DNA of 64,000 nt from Aphelocoma coerulescens (GCF_041296385.1 NC_091013.1:33764001-33828000), one strand, 5' to 3'. Counted from the first letter of the stretch, positions 1 to 14,972 are shown. Numbers and translations: made by a program. The notes: generated by a model not told the origin, from the letters alone.

Positions 1-3000
1 AAAGGAGGCTCAGAGCAGGAGCCAGCCTTCATGCCTGCACACTACTACAGTTTGATTTATAACGTGGTCTGAACAGCAGCCACCATAACCAATTCCCACA
101 TACTGTTATTCTTGTCATAAATATTTTGTTTCTGCCAGCCTCTCTGGAATTGCTTGTGGCATTTGGACTTTATTTAACCTGCCTGCAGGTGCAACACTGA
201 ATGAGATTTATGGATTCAGTGGCACCAAGCTCAGAAAGGTCCAACTTTCAGGTAAGGGGGAACAGAAGAGGAAGCCCACAGTGTTTACCAAAGGCAGGAC
301 AGAGGTATGAAACTGACGATTTTATATTTTTGTCCTGGAACTTAAAACAGCTAATTGAAACAGAATTTTCCACCTATGAAGTTTGAGGAATCCAAAATAA
401 ATAAAAAATGCAACCCACAAAATAGACCTGTGTAGTTGACTGGTATGTCTTAAAATTTTACAGTAATAGTTCTCTAACTTGAAAATTTAGTAATAGTATT
501 ATTTACTACTTTTTATTGTTTTCAGTACATAGCTTCCCATATACAAGGTATTAATCTAATCCAAATTTCCAGAGGGCAGCCTGATTATCTTTTAAGTACA
601 TGCAATGCTACAAGTGCACCTGTATTTGGACATCACTACTGTCAACAGCTGTGTCCTCAGATGGTACTTGGAAACATGCAAACACATTCAGTTGAACACA
701 TTTATCAAATATGTTTTTCTGAAAGCGCCACGAATTCAAAACAAAGAGCTTATTCCTAACCAAACATTCTTGCTAACAGGAGGGGAAAAAAAAAAAAAAA
801 AAGGCACTACTTCTATATTCTTCCTAGAGAGAAAAGGAATGATTTTTGTTATCAATAGCATGTTCTTCCAGTCTACTGCCACTACTAATATCCACTGACA
901 GAATGAAGTGCTTCTTCTGAACAGTCCTGTCAGCATCAACAGAGAGCTACAGCAGTAGTGAAGAAATAGACTTATAATGGATGGGCTTAAATCAAAGCTT
1001 CTTAAAACAGACTAAATAAAAGGGACCACGTACAGCAACCCCTCTTGTTTATCTCCAGACTAGTCAATTTAGCAGCAAACTCTGAATATTGACATTAATC
1101 TATATTGCTTTTCATATAAAACCACTGGGTTTTATATAAATCTAATTACTTGTATGTATATTTCCCTCTCCTCTTGAATTTTATTTGTAGATCATTTATG
1201 CAAAAAAGTAAGTACCAACTAAACAGATGTAAATACTTTAGATTTTAATTTCATGAAACAACTTGAGCTGCAAGTTCAGAGGTGCAAACTGATTAACAAT
1301 TTTTCTGGTTCCATGATTCACTACTGCCTAACAGAATCAAACATACAATTAGATTGACACTGACCAAAAATAGCCTTGATTACCTTTTTCTTCTGAAAAC
1401 TCAAGTCTGGTAAGCAAGATAGATGTAGTTTAGAATCCTGTAGGCCAACACAATAGCATTTTTGAAGGCTATCTTCACTGAAACACAGCTCATACATTAA
1501 TCCTAGGAGTTAAGAGCCTGAACAAGCTGTTATTTAAATTCCTGAACTACTGTGGTGCTTCAAGAAATAGATGTTTTGGAAATACCTATGCAGAAGAACA
1601 TACACCCTCCAGCTGTGAAAAGGAACATGTGTGATCTGTGCTATGTAATCCTACCCTTAACTCTTGCAGATGCAAAGAGAAGTGGAAGGTGGTGTTTTAG
1701 TTTTTACCTTTCTTACCATCCAATTCTATCTTAACTGGCACTAAAATAAACTAAACTAATTTTCCCCAAGACTATTTTGCCCACGACAGTAACCAGTAAG
1801 TGATCTCCCTGGCTTTACCTCAACCTACCTCAAGCTTTTCCCTTTTATTTTCTCCCTCTGTCCTACTGAGGAGGGGCAGCAAGCAAGGAGCTGGAAGGGC
1901 TGGCACCTGGCTAAGGTCAACTCACCACAATATAGTACTGGAAGCAACAAGTGGAAGTCTGCCTTCACCACTACCACTACGGATATGAGAAAGCTTTCAA
2001 AACCGTCATCACAGCTTGGACATTTTAGGGTAACAAAAAAGCTTTATTTATACAGTAAAGTGACAGAAACTCTGTATTTTTAAGAAACAGTGTCCTACAG
2101 TCTTTAACACATTATAAATTTTTGAACCTTCTAAGACATGTGTACACACATATATCCAGCATCTAAAAAAAAGAATTCTCATCGCTGTTCAGAATAAGCA
2201 TCCTAAGTGTGGACAAACAAGTGAAGTCACAGATGATTGACTTAGCATTTCTGGATTTTTACTTTATACTGCTGTCTATATCTAGCATCAGAAGTGACAG
2301 ATTGCATTTTCCTAGCTGATATTTCAAGGATTACCCTGAAAATTAGAAACAATTATCCTATGACATCTCTCTATAAGCTTTCTCAGAATTACTAAAAGCA
2401 CTTCAGCACTGTAACTAACAAAAATCTCAATTCTCTGCAGGTACTTAGCTATAAAGATATTGAAAGAACAGTCTTCTGTCAAAGTCTAGTACAAGTACCA
2501 CTCCAAAAACAATGTGTAAGTATCTGGCACAAAAATATCAATTCATCAGTTTCATTTGCAAAGCAGGTACTTACTGATTACTATAATATATAGTATTTGG
2601 TATTATAGATGGTTTTTATCTCTCTTCTACATGAAAGCATAGTGTGTTGAATTGTTGTACTATGACCACCACAACACCCCTATCATGAGCTGCCAGTGAA
2701 CAGGAAAGCATTTCCTACAATTCATTTAGGAGGTAATCCTTCCCTTTATTGCATCAAGTTTGCAACGCCTGTTATTAATATACATGGAACTAGCCAATCC
2801 AAAGCACAAATTATTACTCTACCTCCACTCATTTCATGAGCAGTTTTGCAGTAGCCTTTCTGCTAAGACCAGCTGTATTTTCACCCAGTGTCAACAATAA
2901 TATTCCAAAGGGCCAGCAGAATAAGGAAGACAAAAGTTTTCTAACTCTGAAACAGTTAGGAGCATAACCTGGTTTTTATGACAGCATGCAGCCACTCATA

Positions 3001-4059
3001 ACCTACAAAGCTTACACACTTCATAAGTAAATGTATAATTCATTCTTCTCTCATAAATTATTTATTGTATCTTATTTCCTGTAGAAATTACCTCCTCTAG
3101 TCAAAAACACATCCATTCCTCCTATTTTTAAAGGAGGCATACTATAGGTATGAAAAAACTGTCTACATGAGTAATTGAGCATTATTGGTTTGAAATATCA
3201 TGTCTTATCCCATAGTATAGTTCAGAAAGTAACAGATGCTAAGATAATACTTCACTGTTACCAAAGGCAGTATTCCTACCCATCTGTCATTTATCTGGGA
3301 ATCTTAAAAATTACTGACAAAACTTATCTGACCATTTAGTGAGTCTATTTCAGCCAGATCAGGAAACAAATACTTTCCTTTTTGACCAGTTTAATTTTCT
3401 GTTCAATAAGGAGACAAGGAGCACCACTTTTGTGGTGAAGATGAAAAAAAAGGCAAGAGCAGAATCACCCCATTGTCCATCACAAAACAAAATCCACCTC
3501 CACTGAAGTAATCTCTCTAAACAGATGTATTACTCTGCCATTTGCAGCATTTTAACTGCTCTCAAGTACACTGGAAAACTTAAAAAACAAACAAACAAAC
3601 AAAGTGCACTACATTCTCAGGCAGATTGTAGACAGTTTTTTAGCTGACCTTTTAGTTACTTTCTGAAGATTGTAAACAAAATTAGAAATAGCAGTATCAG
3701 CTTTATCCCATTCCTCAGTCCACTTCCTTTAAACAAAGGCTTCAGCTGTAAACACACCAAGCATACCAAACAAAAAGACACTGCCAAGCCTCTCTCATAA
3801 TAACAAGCCTAGATACAAAGTTAAATTTCACAAGGCTGGAACAGATTTAAGCCTTCATTTGGAGGCTTAGACACTACCTTTCTGTACACTTCGAAGAAAT
3901 CACTTTCAAATGTATTTAATTCAAAACATTAACACCTGCAAATTGTATAGAGAGGTAATGACAAATCAAAGTTTTGTGACAGTATGGAAGCTGAAGTCCA
4001 TTTTCATCATTACAGTGAAAGAAAAAATGAACAAATAAAAAGAAATTTGAAATCCATAC
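1..4059 (-). other. HERC2: HERC2 intron 3 (partial)
   Basis: This is AT-rich intronic sequence downstream of coding exon 3. It contains an A17 homopolymer at 786-802, a short CAAA run near 3580-3602, and no recognisable transposon or RNA gene. I searched the minus strand for the next conserved HERC2 exon and saw none. Confidence 0.8.
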
Positions 4060-4174
4060 CTTTTTTTGGAGGTAGCTCACCACTCTGTATTAATTCTGTT
4101 CCAGGATATACAATCTCTCCATCTTTTACCATTTCGTTCCACAAGCCACATAGTCCATCTCGTGTAAAAGCAAG
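4060..4174 (-). CDS. HERC2: HERC2 coding exon 3
   Basis: This 115-base exon encodes HERC2 residues 25-62, beginning LAFTRDGLCGLWNEMVKDGE and ending GELPPKK, plus one base of the next codon. On the minus strand it is preceded by the acceptor TTTTTAACAG and followed by the donor G|GTATGG, with the AG at 4176-4175 and the GT at 4059-4058. It joins exon 2 in phase 0. Compared with the mammalian protein as I remember it, only a few positions differ, for example PGTELIQSG here against a TGTESTQNG-like stretch. The segment precedes the first RCC1-like domain and has no catalytic residues. Open frames on other phases here are shadows. Confidence 0.95.
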
Positions 4175-5199
4175 CTGTTAAAAATAATACATTATATATA
4201 GTTACACACAACAATTTTCTCTCAAGGCAACTCAAGCTAACATTTAAAATACATCTGATTTTATACATCATCCCAGAAGAAAGAAAACACATGCACCATC
4301 TCATCAGAAATGAGATTGTATGCGTGTACGACAGGGATTAAAATGCTCTTCAGAATCTCTGATTGTCCAGCTATGCTATTTTCAGGTTAAAAGTGCAAAC
4401 CAGTAAATTTTAGATTCAAGTCTGGCAAAATGAACTTTTTTTTGGTGACAAATTCTCATCAGACACATGGATCTGGTTACCTCACAACTATCCACCCATT
4501 CAAGATGACATCAGTTGGGGGCTGGAGGGCTGAGAGGGTGTGGGGTGCCCTTTTTCCCTTCAGAAAAAGCTATTCAAACAAAGTCAAGCTGCATAAAATC
4601 TCAAGACAGAGAAACATACAGTCCCCTCGCCAACCAGCAACTGAAGAGTTGGGCATCTTAACCAGAATGATGACATCAAGGCACAGATTTGTAAATTAAT
4701 TCAGCCAGTTCAATCTGGTCCTGCTGTGCAAAGCATCTCTCACAACCCTCCCTCTTCTTTCCAACTGCTACAATGTCTCCTCTCCCATGAAGGAGCAGAT
4801 TATGGAACGATCAAGCCTAAAACCGGCTGCACCCAGAGGAAGAGCAAAGGGCTGCCTCAGCCCAGGTCAGCTCCCAATACACTTTGTTTTCAAGAGGACA
4901 AATACTGGCAACAGAATACAGACTCTGCTAGCTGGAACCACTCACAAAAGCACTGGCTGTAACACAAGTCTCCTAATGATTTAGGAATTTGGATCTCCCT
5001 TCAAGGATCCTAATGACCAGGATAACTTCTCTTCTATTGATGTTTTCTGCTTTATAAAACACTGTAAAACAGGTATCTACATCCCAAGCAAATTCCATAA
5101 TAACCAGGCTGTAATTCACAACTGTGTAGCATAAGGGAGGAGGGCAGGACATGAAACTGAAAAACAGAATACTTTCTGCATACCCAAGTAGTGCAGTGG

Positions 5200-5305
5200 C
5201 CCACATTAAAAAAACCCAAACAAACAAAAAAACCCAAAATGCAACAAAACAAAACCAAACAAAACCAACCAAACAAATAAAAAACAACAACAAAAAAAAT
5301 CAACA
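5200..5305. repeat. CAAA/CAAAA low-complexity tract
   Basis: The plus strand consists almost wholly of A with interspersed single or double C (units such as CAAAA and CCAAA) for about 100 bases, in HERC2 intron 2. It is a decayed simple repeat with no coding meaning; the long minus-strand frame over it is only poly-F/V/L from this composition. Confidence 0.8.
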
Positions 5306-7179
5306 ACCCACCAACTGCTGAAGGCTTATTCAGAAGCATCTTTGTGTTATGTAACTAGCATTCAAATCCAAAGTGTTTCAGCTGAGAAGTAATACAAAGA
5401 TGTGGCTCAGAACTGCCATAAAATATTTACCATTACACACAAAAGACCACTTGTCTCAAGGAAATAGGTCAAAATAAAATATATTCTAATGATTAAAGAT
5501 TATAGGTTTTATGAGAGACACCCACCAGCAGGGAAGACATTTGCTGATCTAGCTCATCTCAGTTAACATGAATTAAAAGACAAGTTGCACGCTTTCACAC
5601 CACTATAACACACTAAATGAGCACAGTAGTTTCTTGACTTCATATTGTATATTTCAGAAATGCACTCCAACATATATTAATGACTTCAGTAATTCTTCTT
5701 TTAGCATAAAATATGAGCTGACACATTGTATGTGTCTGTCACTTACTATTGCCTGATCAGGGGCATAAGAAGGAAAAGAATCATGTAGTGTGAGCTAGAC
5801 ATTATTAATTTTATCTGTGATTTATCAATTGTACAGTACCAGAATCAAACTCTGACCATGCTTTACTGAAAGGTACAGTCCCTGTTCTTCAGCACTAAAC
5901 AGCACAAAGAGCTTTTGCAAAGATTTGTCTTTTGCTAAAAGCTTTACATTTGGCTTCATTTTTAAAAAATTGGAATAAGCTGAAGCTGCATTTCAACAAG
6001 AAAAAAAATCATTCGCCATGAACTGATTTTCTTGATTGTTCCCAGTCTATGAATATTTCAACAATAAATGGTGTTCACTTTTTCCTTCTTTAGATGTGGT
6101 CATATATTTTAGTGGAATACCTAGAGAATTTACTTTTCAGAGTTTTTTTCTTGTGTAAAATAGCAAAATAACTGTTTCACTGATTTTGGCTCATATAGTG
6201 GTGATAGATTATTTTTTTAAACTTTCACCTGTTAAATGCTAACCTACCCTAAAGTACAAGCTTGAAAAATAGCAAGTGAGGCAACCCTCCAGATGGGTTG
6301 CATAATAAATTACAGTTTTCACAAATTAAAGATCTTTCTCTAATAAATTGTCTTTTTTACACATTTTACTTTACATTCTCAGATCACCTTGGTATGGAAA
6401 ATTACTGTCACAGCCCGTAGAATCTAAACGTCTCCAGGCTTTGAATGCCAGGTTCTTCATAATGCAGCACTGTTCTATTTCAGAAAACTTACTTATTACT
6501 TTTGAAAGCGTTCATATAAAGCAGAATCAGAAACTCTTTTCTCCACTTCAACCTCTAATCCTTTTACATGGCATAAAGTTCACTCAACTCTTTCACGCAA
6601 CTAAAAACTGAAAAAGTAAACAAAATATCTTCAGCCTTGGGTTTGGTTCAAAGTCTTATCAAAGTAACTTTCTTGGTATGTTGCAAAAAGATAGAGGAAC
6701 CACCAAGACTACAGGTCACAGAGTTCCACCTCCCTCTCCAAATACCTCACCATAAGCAGCCTTCAGATAAACAATTTTGCCTACTACTTAGGTTGTAGTT
6801 AACATTTTGTCAGCAGTATCTGTGTTGGGGGAAGGGAAAAAGGAGACAAGTTTGAACATAAAGAAACACTGGACTTACTTTACAGCAATAATCAAAGGAA
6901 CCAGCTGAAAGGATAAATAAGAAACAGTATTTACAACCAATTCATCTGTCGTAACTGAGGGCAACCTAATTTCAGCTGTAACAAAATGACTATTAATCTA
7001 CTCAACATTCAGCAGATACCCAGTATTTGCTATACATAATAGCCAAAAGTGAAAGAAAAGTCCGAGTTTTTAAGTGATAAATTATTTACACAATTTTATT
7101 TTCATAATCTCAAAATTACATTATCACAATAGAAAATTTACAGCTCCCCTAAGAGAAATACTTCTTTTAGCCAACAGAA

Positions 7180-8002
7180 ATGGGGAGGAGTGATTGATAC
7201 AAAGGAGGGTCGTGCTGACATTCAGAGGGACCTTGACAAGCTGGAGAAACGGGTTGACAGGAACCTCATGAAGCTAAACAAGAAGTGCAAAGTCCTACAG
7301 CTGGGGAGGAACAGCCTCAGGCACCAGCACAGGCTGGGGGATGACCTGCTGGGAAATAGCTCTGCAGAAAAGAACCTGGGAGTCCTGGTGGGGACCAAAT
7401 TGAACATGAACCACCAATGTGCCCTTGCCATGAAGAACGTTAATGTGTGACCTGGGCTGCATTAGGAGTGTTGCCAGGTTTGGGGAGGTGATCCTTCCCC
7501 TCTATTCTGCACTTGGGAATGCTGGGTCCAGTGCTGGGCTCAGCGTGAGAGACATGCACAAAAAGGAAAGAGCTCAGCAAAGAGCCATGAAAATGATTAA
7601 GGGACTGAAACACCCTTTTAATGAAGAAAGGCAGAGAGAAAGGGCTTGGGAAGAAAACTCATCTACATATATATATATAAAATCTGAAAGGAAGGTGTAA
7701 AAAAGATGGATCCAGGCTTTGCTCAGTGGTACCCAGTGACAGGACCAGCAGGAGTGAGTGTGAACTGAAACACAGGGGCTTCCCTCTGACCACCAGGAAA
7801 CACATTTTCACTGTGAGAGAGTGACCAAGCAGTGGCACAAGGTGCCCACGGAGGTTGTAGAGCCTCAATTCTTGGAGCTATTCAAAAGACATTCAAACGC
7901 AGACCTGGGCACTGGACTCTAGGTGGCCCTGCTTAAACAGGAGAGTTGGACTAGATGACCTCTAGAGGTCCCTTCCAATCTCAAACATTTGTGACCCTGT
8001 GA
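7180..8002 (+). mobile_element. CR1 non-LTR retrotransposon, 5'-truncated
   Basis: The plus strand reads as the carboxyl part of the CR1 reverse transcriptase, including a GVIDTKEGRADIQRDLDKLE-like stretch and LGRNSLRHQHRLGDDLLGNS, followed by frameshifts and a short AT microsatellite near 7665-7680. It ends with the characteristic CR1 3' tail (ACTAGATGACCTCTAGAGG, then CCCTTCCAATC and a degenerate terminal octamer). Several stops and internal deletions make it a dead fossil. It sits in HERC2 intron 2, antisense to the gene. Confidence 0.92.
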
Positions 8003-11000
8003 AACTTGCAGCTGAAGATAACACTCATCTGTGTATAGAAAAGTCAAATGTCTGCTTTGATTGCCCAATCCCACATTTTTTTCTTCGTATTTTTTCCTAT
8101 TCCTATTTTATGACTATCTTAGCGAGAACAAGTACATATTACTTTCTTCTTTTGCTCCCACCAATACATCTCGTACTCAGTCATTCGTAAAGAGTCTATC
8201 AACACATCTCAGTGTTCAAACTAGAGAACTAGAACTTTGTTCAGAACAAATTTGAAAAGATTCCTCTGGTTTCTTTACTCAAAAAAAACCAAACAAAAAA
8301 CAAAAAGGTACTTCTACTAAATTATTTGAAAAATGTTCTCAAGGCAATTGGTGGTACAGTGCAAGAGAAGAAAAACACACTTGGTTGGTGTCCTCATTGT
8401 TCCTGACCTACTGGAGTTCCAAACACAAGAGCAGCCACTTGTGTTTTGTAGAGTCTAACACTCTTTTACTAGATTGCTTGATTCATATGAACATCTTTCC
8501 CTCTAATAATTTAGTAACTTCATTTGTAAATGTTTAAAGGGATGAACTTAAAACAAACTCAGTAAATTAGCAAATTAAGAATAAGTTTTAACCAAACTTT
8601 TACAACTGACAACAGTACCAGAGATGTACCCTCTGCAAATCTCCCCCTCAAGGCCCTGCTTGCCCCACCACTTACATGCTTCCCTCCCAAGACCAGGACA
8701 AGAGCAGCTCTATACTCCATTACTACCATCCACTGCCTTGCAACTTTGGCCCATGTTCTTAATCCTCCTACTCACTCCCGATGCTAAAAATCTCCCTTGT
8801 CCTTTCCCATGACATCTACTGACCTCCTCTCAATCCCCATCTCTTACACATCTCACCTTCAGAAACCCCAAGCCTCTTCCATTATTTGTCACACTTTTTC
8901 ATGCCCAGACGCCCAGACCATGTCTTGATCTCTGCACTTGAAAGCCATTTATCTCAACAAATCCATGGTTCCCACACAGACGTAAGGCTCAGCCCTGCTC
9001 ACTTACCCTAAACTAAAAAAGCAAGGGCCTAAGGAGACTTTAAAGTGAACTTCTTCTGTAAACTGGGCTACCTCCACTCTAATCTTTTGTTAATCTTATC
9101 TCTGCAGTTAAACTGTAATTTATTCTGTCTGGTACAACATCTGATTAAGTCCAAGGGGTATCTAGTTTGGTTGCTGACATATGCTGCTGCCAGCCTCCAA
9201 CAGGGCTGGCAGTGAAATTCCCATCCATTCCCCTCAACTCTAGACAGTAGGACACTGGTGTTAATATTTCCTTGCATTTCAAGAAAATTAAATCTTGCAA
9301 CCATAACTGGATAAGGCCGTGAGAATTCTCAAAGCACTGCTACAATTTTGCTTTTAATAGGTTATTTTAAGAATAATCAGCAGCTCTGATTTTGTTTTGA
9401 AGTCAACTATTTAAGTCAGATACATTCTATATAGTTCATTAGATGATGTTCTCAATGTGGTTTCATAAACTTCCCTGCAAAAAGCATAGAAGCCTTCATA
9501 AAAGTTAGCTTGAACTCAAGAAAAATGAAGCCAGGAAAATAAAATGACACATAAGGATGAGGATTGACTCAGGTGGGATTCCTGGTTATATAATTGCACT
9601 GTAAGTTTAAGAAACTGACTTCATAATCACAGAACATCAATATGGATTTAAAATACAAGCTACTTAAATAATCTTCACCTCAGAATTGCCAGCAAGGGTA
9701 GTGTAGAATCTGTTCTTCTATTCAGTTATTTTTGCTTTAGCCTTTGGCTGTATTTTAGACTGTATGAAAAAAACATTTCTCTTTAAAAAAATATTAAGTC
9801 AAAAAACTTTTTCAGCCCAGTAATAGTAAGGAAAATCACAGAACAGTAAGTCCCTTCCTAAGTCTCTCTTCTGTTTTTGCTTTTTTGAATCCATTCAGTT
9901 CGTGTTTCCTTTCTCATTGTTGTCTTAGTATTTTGTCCTAGCTTCCTTCCTTCCCTGCTGAATGAAGCATGCCCTGAAACCCCAGCTCCTTATCACACCT
10001 ATGCAAAGCACAGTGGAACACCACTAGACCTAGACACAGTGCTCAAAACCTCAAAGAGCTAAGTCAGAAAAGTTCAGCAGTCCCATGTTACTTCGATTTG
10101 GGGTTAAACTAGAAACGCCCCCATAGTAGCAGTGTGCTACTGGTCTTCCACTTGCTGGAAAAGTTAACAGTTAATAGTCACACACAAAGAAAAATAATGC
10201 AATTCACTCAAATCTAGAAACTATCTTCATGCATCTGAAGAACAGGTCTGTCCGAGCCCAAATATTTGTACCCATGTGTTAAACCTCATTTCTCTAACCT
10301 ATCACACCACATATAGTGTTTGTTCCTCCATCTGGAAATCACTTATTTTGGAGAGACAGCCCTACTTCATTTTTTAAGTAATTTTTAAAAATTGCTACTG
10401 TGAAGTTCACTTCCTTTAAGTATAAAGGAGTCCTCATTTGCAGTTTGTTGTAAGAACTTCCAAATAAGCCCTTCACTTTTTTGATCAGAAAACCAAAACA
10501 AAGAAGAAGGTTAATAGGAAAGTAACAAAATAGAGAAGGCAACTTTCACCAACTTCTTGCTTTTAATAGCCAAGACATCATTTCTTTACATAATCTTATC
10601 ACAAGTAAAGACACTGTTAGAAAGAGTGGGATTTTCAAGAAAATCAAAATGATGAATGTAACTTTGAAGGAAGGGTAACAAGGTTTCACACCAATGCAAC
10701 TCTTAAAGGTGGCTACTTCATTTCTAAAAACTCATTTTTATGTCTGGAAAAAGATAATAATAGAAATAGTCTGCCAACCATGAACTCAATGAAAACTGAT
10801 GGAAATGCCCCATATTCCTCTTGCAGACAGCTCTTCCACCTTGACTGTTGCCTAAAGTTTTTCTCCCCACTACAGGAAAATGAAAGTTTTTCCTGCTAAC
10901 TCCTGCTATTAAGCACAACAGTTCTCCACAGGATCCAGAATAAGCAGCCTAATTAAACTCCATTTGAACACACACATGCATCCCATTAGCTCACAGCAAT

Positions 11001-14000
11001 TCTAGTTTTTAGTTGTTCATCCATCACTAATTAAAGGTCTCTGTATAAGATTCTAATTTAGTTGTACAGTACATCTATTTAATCAGAATTATTTTAAGCA
11101 CAGTTTGATTCTGCAAACTGGGTAGCTAGGTTTAAGTAAACAAATTTAATCTTCCCTTTTTATAATAAAGAATGTCTTCCTTAGGAACAGTCATTAAAAC
11201 ACAATCTCCCATTACACACAGCTTTTGTTATAAATGTGATGGTTTCTACTAGTAATAGTCATCAACAGGTAGGTGTTTTCAATGTATTAATTCAAAACTA
11301 AATAAATAAATTAGAAATTGAAATGATAGACTTACTTTTTGAGTGACTATGTTAAACATGACACATGAAAAAGTGTCCTGCACTAAACTCTGCCTATTTT
11401 ATAACTTCATAGGACTATTTTATTAATGGTGATGTTATACACATCCTATTGACAGATGTCAATATTGTATACTGATGTTTTCATATTCACCTGAACTGCC
11501 CTGAATTTTTCAGCTGCTGTAACAGTTTGTTTTTTCAGGCAACATGCAGTGTATCTTATTTTGCTCCACCAGGAAATTTAGATTTTTTCAGTAAAATAAA
11601 TGTTTCTGAGCACCTCAAAATTACACTAGTAGCCATAGTAATTACAAAGTAGCCACAAGTAATTACAAAGTTAGTAAAAAGACATGGAGCAGTTATAGGA
11701 TGCACTTGGATCTTTGTAGAGCACTTCGGCTTCCTAAAATAGCATTGTTCAGTTTCAGAAAAATTAATATAAGCAAAAAACACCATGAAGATACAGTTCC
11801 ATTAACATTTCACACCACATCAGTTAATCCTACAGGCCAGAGGCTCACTGCTACTACAAAAGGACTTGTGCCTTTGATATTCACTTAAGAACAGTAATAA
11901 CAAGCTACATCACACTGCCTTTGTCTCACAGCAGTAACATCCCAAAACTGAGTAAGAACATTTAAATTTGGCCCGGACACCAGCTGCAACAGTGACGCAT
12001 ACAGGTGATTAAACACGATCCGTGCTACAATCCACGTGTCCTTCTTTTCTTATTACATTAATACCACAATGTAACAGACTTATTAATGCAAATAGTGCTA
12101 GAATATTGTGTATCACATTATTCATGCAACATCACAAAAAAGAATACAATAATTTTCAGAGAGATTTCATTGGCTTAATCTACAATAACTGCCAGTTATC
12201 AAGTCTAAAGGGTAAACTCTCTGACAACAGTGACAAAGGAAAAAAGTTAAAAAAAGTACTTTGGAGACTACTAGGCCATCAAATGAAACCATTTTACTTC
12301 CAATTCTAGCTATACACCCCAAATTTTGCAGCAGAAGAATTTATTTTAAAAACTAATCAGTCTCTGTATGTCTCCAAGGTAAGAGTTCCCCAGAATAATT
12401 TTGTTTCTCCTAGGACTGTCACCTACTCATTCTTGGGACTGCTGTACACTGAGAAGTTTAAAATGTAGCTGTGAAGTGAAGAGTTCCAGGGTCCAATTCA
12501 AAACAATTTGTAGTCATCTTGATCCATTTACATTAATTTAGTGTGTCTTCTTCAAACCTCTCATGCTCACCTTTTCAAATTCCTGCTGACAGTCTCTTGA
12601 ACACCAATAGGGCTACAGCTGAGCCAGTAAAAACATGCACGGTAGGAAATCTATATATTCAGTACACACAGAACTTAAAGGATTAAGACACAGGATTTAT
12701 ACCTATTAAAAAAATAACCACACGCAGCTAGGTCATGCTAGTCAACCAGTAGCTAAAATAATCATTCATGTAGTAGAAAACTTCTCCAGAGCCCAAAACC
12801 CCTCTCCTTTACAGAAGACATCTGCCATTTAATACATTAAAAGATGCTACTCAAGATTCATATGCTCATTTTTCAAAATACTGAACACACACATCCAATT
12901 AAGAGTTCTATGATGAGGACCTGTGTAATAGCAAAAACAGATAACCTAATAAGAAAATTATATTATACCCAGGAGGTCTGGCTTGTCTTCAGATTCCAGA
13001 GAAGTGATGTTTGCATCCAGCAGATCACAAATGATTACTGTTCTTATTTCATTTATCTCATTATTTTGACTACAGCTTGACTGGAAGAAAAAAAAATGAG
13101 TACCCTGGCAATTAGAGTCTAACTTGTTATTACTTATAAAGAACTCGTATAAGTACGAGCACTTATTCATAGAAATATGCTGCAAATGAAGATTTTTTTA
13201 TTATTAAAAGGAATTTTTGTAGCATATTAACTAAACTACAGACTCATAAACCACAAATATTTCATTGCATTTATACACAAAACTGAAAATAACCCTTAAA
13301 ACTTGGGATGACAACTGAAATCCTCCACCAAAAGTCTAATAAATAGAAAAAAAAGGGATGTAGAAAAAAGGCACTACAAAAAAAGGAAAAATCTGAGAAA
13401 TCACATGAACAGTCACATTTTTTACCCCTTGTAATACAGAAGAAAAAAAAGGCAATGCATAGTCAGCAGCTGTTACAAACAAAGGTAGCCACTTTTTCAG
13501 ATACATTTTCCTGTATTCAACAATCATTGAAGCAATATACTTATAATCTAAAAGCCACCCTTCTGAAAACAAAAATATATTTCCATATTTCTTAATATGC
13601 TTATCTCCAAAATGTTGTATAGTATCTTTATTTACTACATTAGAGAAAACATCTGACTTTAGATTGAAACTTTTACTTTGGTAGGAATAAAAGATGAAAA
13701 TAGAATTAATCTAGCCAAATCAAGAGCAAGCCCTGTCATTTCATAGCATTTACATTCAAGACCCACTAAATAATGTAACCTCTTAGGCTATGTCTGTCAC
13801 TTCTGATTCCAATTTATCTTGTTTGATGTAAAATACTGGAGAAAGGCTGCTTCCAAATCACAACTGCACAGGGAAAAATCCTTGTCTAACCATAAGAGCA
13901 GCTCAACTCAACCATGCAGACTATCAGCATGTAATCTGGGATAAAGTCACAAAGACAGAATTTTTAAGAATTTTTCAGTAGCACTACTGTTAACAGTAAG

Positions 14001-14855
14001 AAAAGAATAACACTGGCTGGCCCATCCCAACAAGTATTTCAGTTTTGAGTTGAAACTTGGAAAGGTTATTCAAAGTAAGAGATCTATATGCAACATCTGG
14101 GGAAAGGAAGACGAAGCGACAAGGACTTAATTTAGTTACTCATTTCATCTAAAACAAATATAACTGACCCAAACTACTCTATTTCTCTATATTTTCCACT
14201 TAATCATAAAACCTGAACGGGGAAAACACGTCAGTATCCTCCTCCTCCCTGTATCATGCAACTTTGCTAAATGAAGAAATCATCTTCTATGACAAAAGAA
14301 AACTTTCACCAAACACTGGCATATTTCAACAAAGACCACTTCCATTTCAACCTTGCACCTTCGACAAAAAATTGACTCCCTTCAAAAAGGACAAAATTTA
14401 AGGAAAGCCTCTATCCATGATACCAACAACTACAGTAAATCTAACCTGAATTCTTCAAAAATATAAATTACATTTCCATTACCTTTTGCGTCAGTTCTCC
14501 TGTGCATTAAAGCTGCTAGCTCATATGCAGGCAAGACATTTAGCCTAAATAGGAATGTATAGTTCTAGCAGAAATGCCACATACTCTGCTAGGGGCTTTG
14601 ACACTCTGCAAAGATAACATACATATGTAGCCCAGCTTGTTTCAAAGCAGAAGGAACTGGACTGAAAATGCAGATCTATTTGCAGCTCAAAACAAGCTAG
14701 CGTTTCTTCAAAACCAGTTATAAATCAGCATACTTGGGAAAACCTATACACTATCTCAAGAGTTGCAATCTTCTACTTATCAGCCTTTTGGACTAAAAGC
14801 ATCCTTGATCAGCACCTGAAAGGTCACAGTGCAACATGACCATCAAACTCCTTAC

Positions 14856-14972
14856 CTGCAAGTCTGTCTTCAACCATTTGGAGTCAAACCTTGCTTGAGC
14901 AGACAGACAAAAAGAATCAGAAGACATGTTTCCTTCTTCAGCCTTCTCTCCAGGCTGGCTGAGCAGCCCAAC
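14856..14972 (-). CDS. HERC2: HERC2 exon 2 with start codon (coding part 14927-14856)
   Basis: The start ATG is at 14927-14925 on the minus strand and gives 24 codons, MSSDSFCLSAQARFDSKWLK and then TDLQ. This start is chosen because it coincides with the known HERC2 N-terminus and has an A at -3 (GGAAACATG). Another 45 bases of 5' untranslated sequence precede it in the exon and happen to be open in frame. The acceptor is TATAGCAG|GTTGG (AG at 14974-14973), preceded on the minus strand by a very long pyrimidine tract with a T21 run (plus-strand A21 at 14994-15014). The donor is CAG|GTAAGG, with GT at 14855-14854. Both junctions are strong. Confidence 0.95.

Larger units (their letters stand above)
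4175..14855 (-). other. HERC2: HERC2 intron 2
   Basis: This is a 10.7-kb intron between the start-codon exon and coding exon 3. It holds a CR1 copy at 7180-8002, a CAAA-rich low-complexity stretch at about 5200-5305, a pyrimidine-rich plus-strand stretch at about 8630-8900, and a short imperfect tandem duplication around 11630-11680. Otherwise I see nothing coding. The small open frames show no codon pattern or family resemblance. Confidence 0.85.

Noticed and set aside
4973..5339. Minus-strand frames of about 100 codons rich in Phe, Val and Leu resembling membrane proteins
   Set aside because: They are produced by the CAAA-rich simple repeat in a HERC2 intron.
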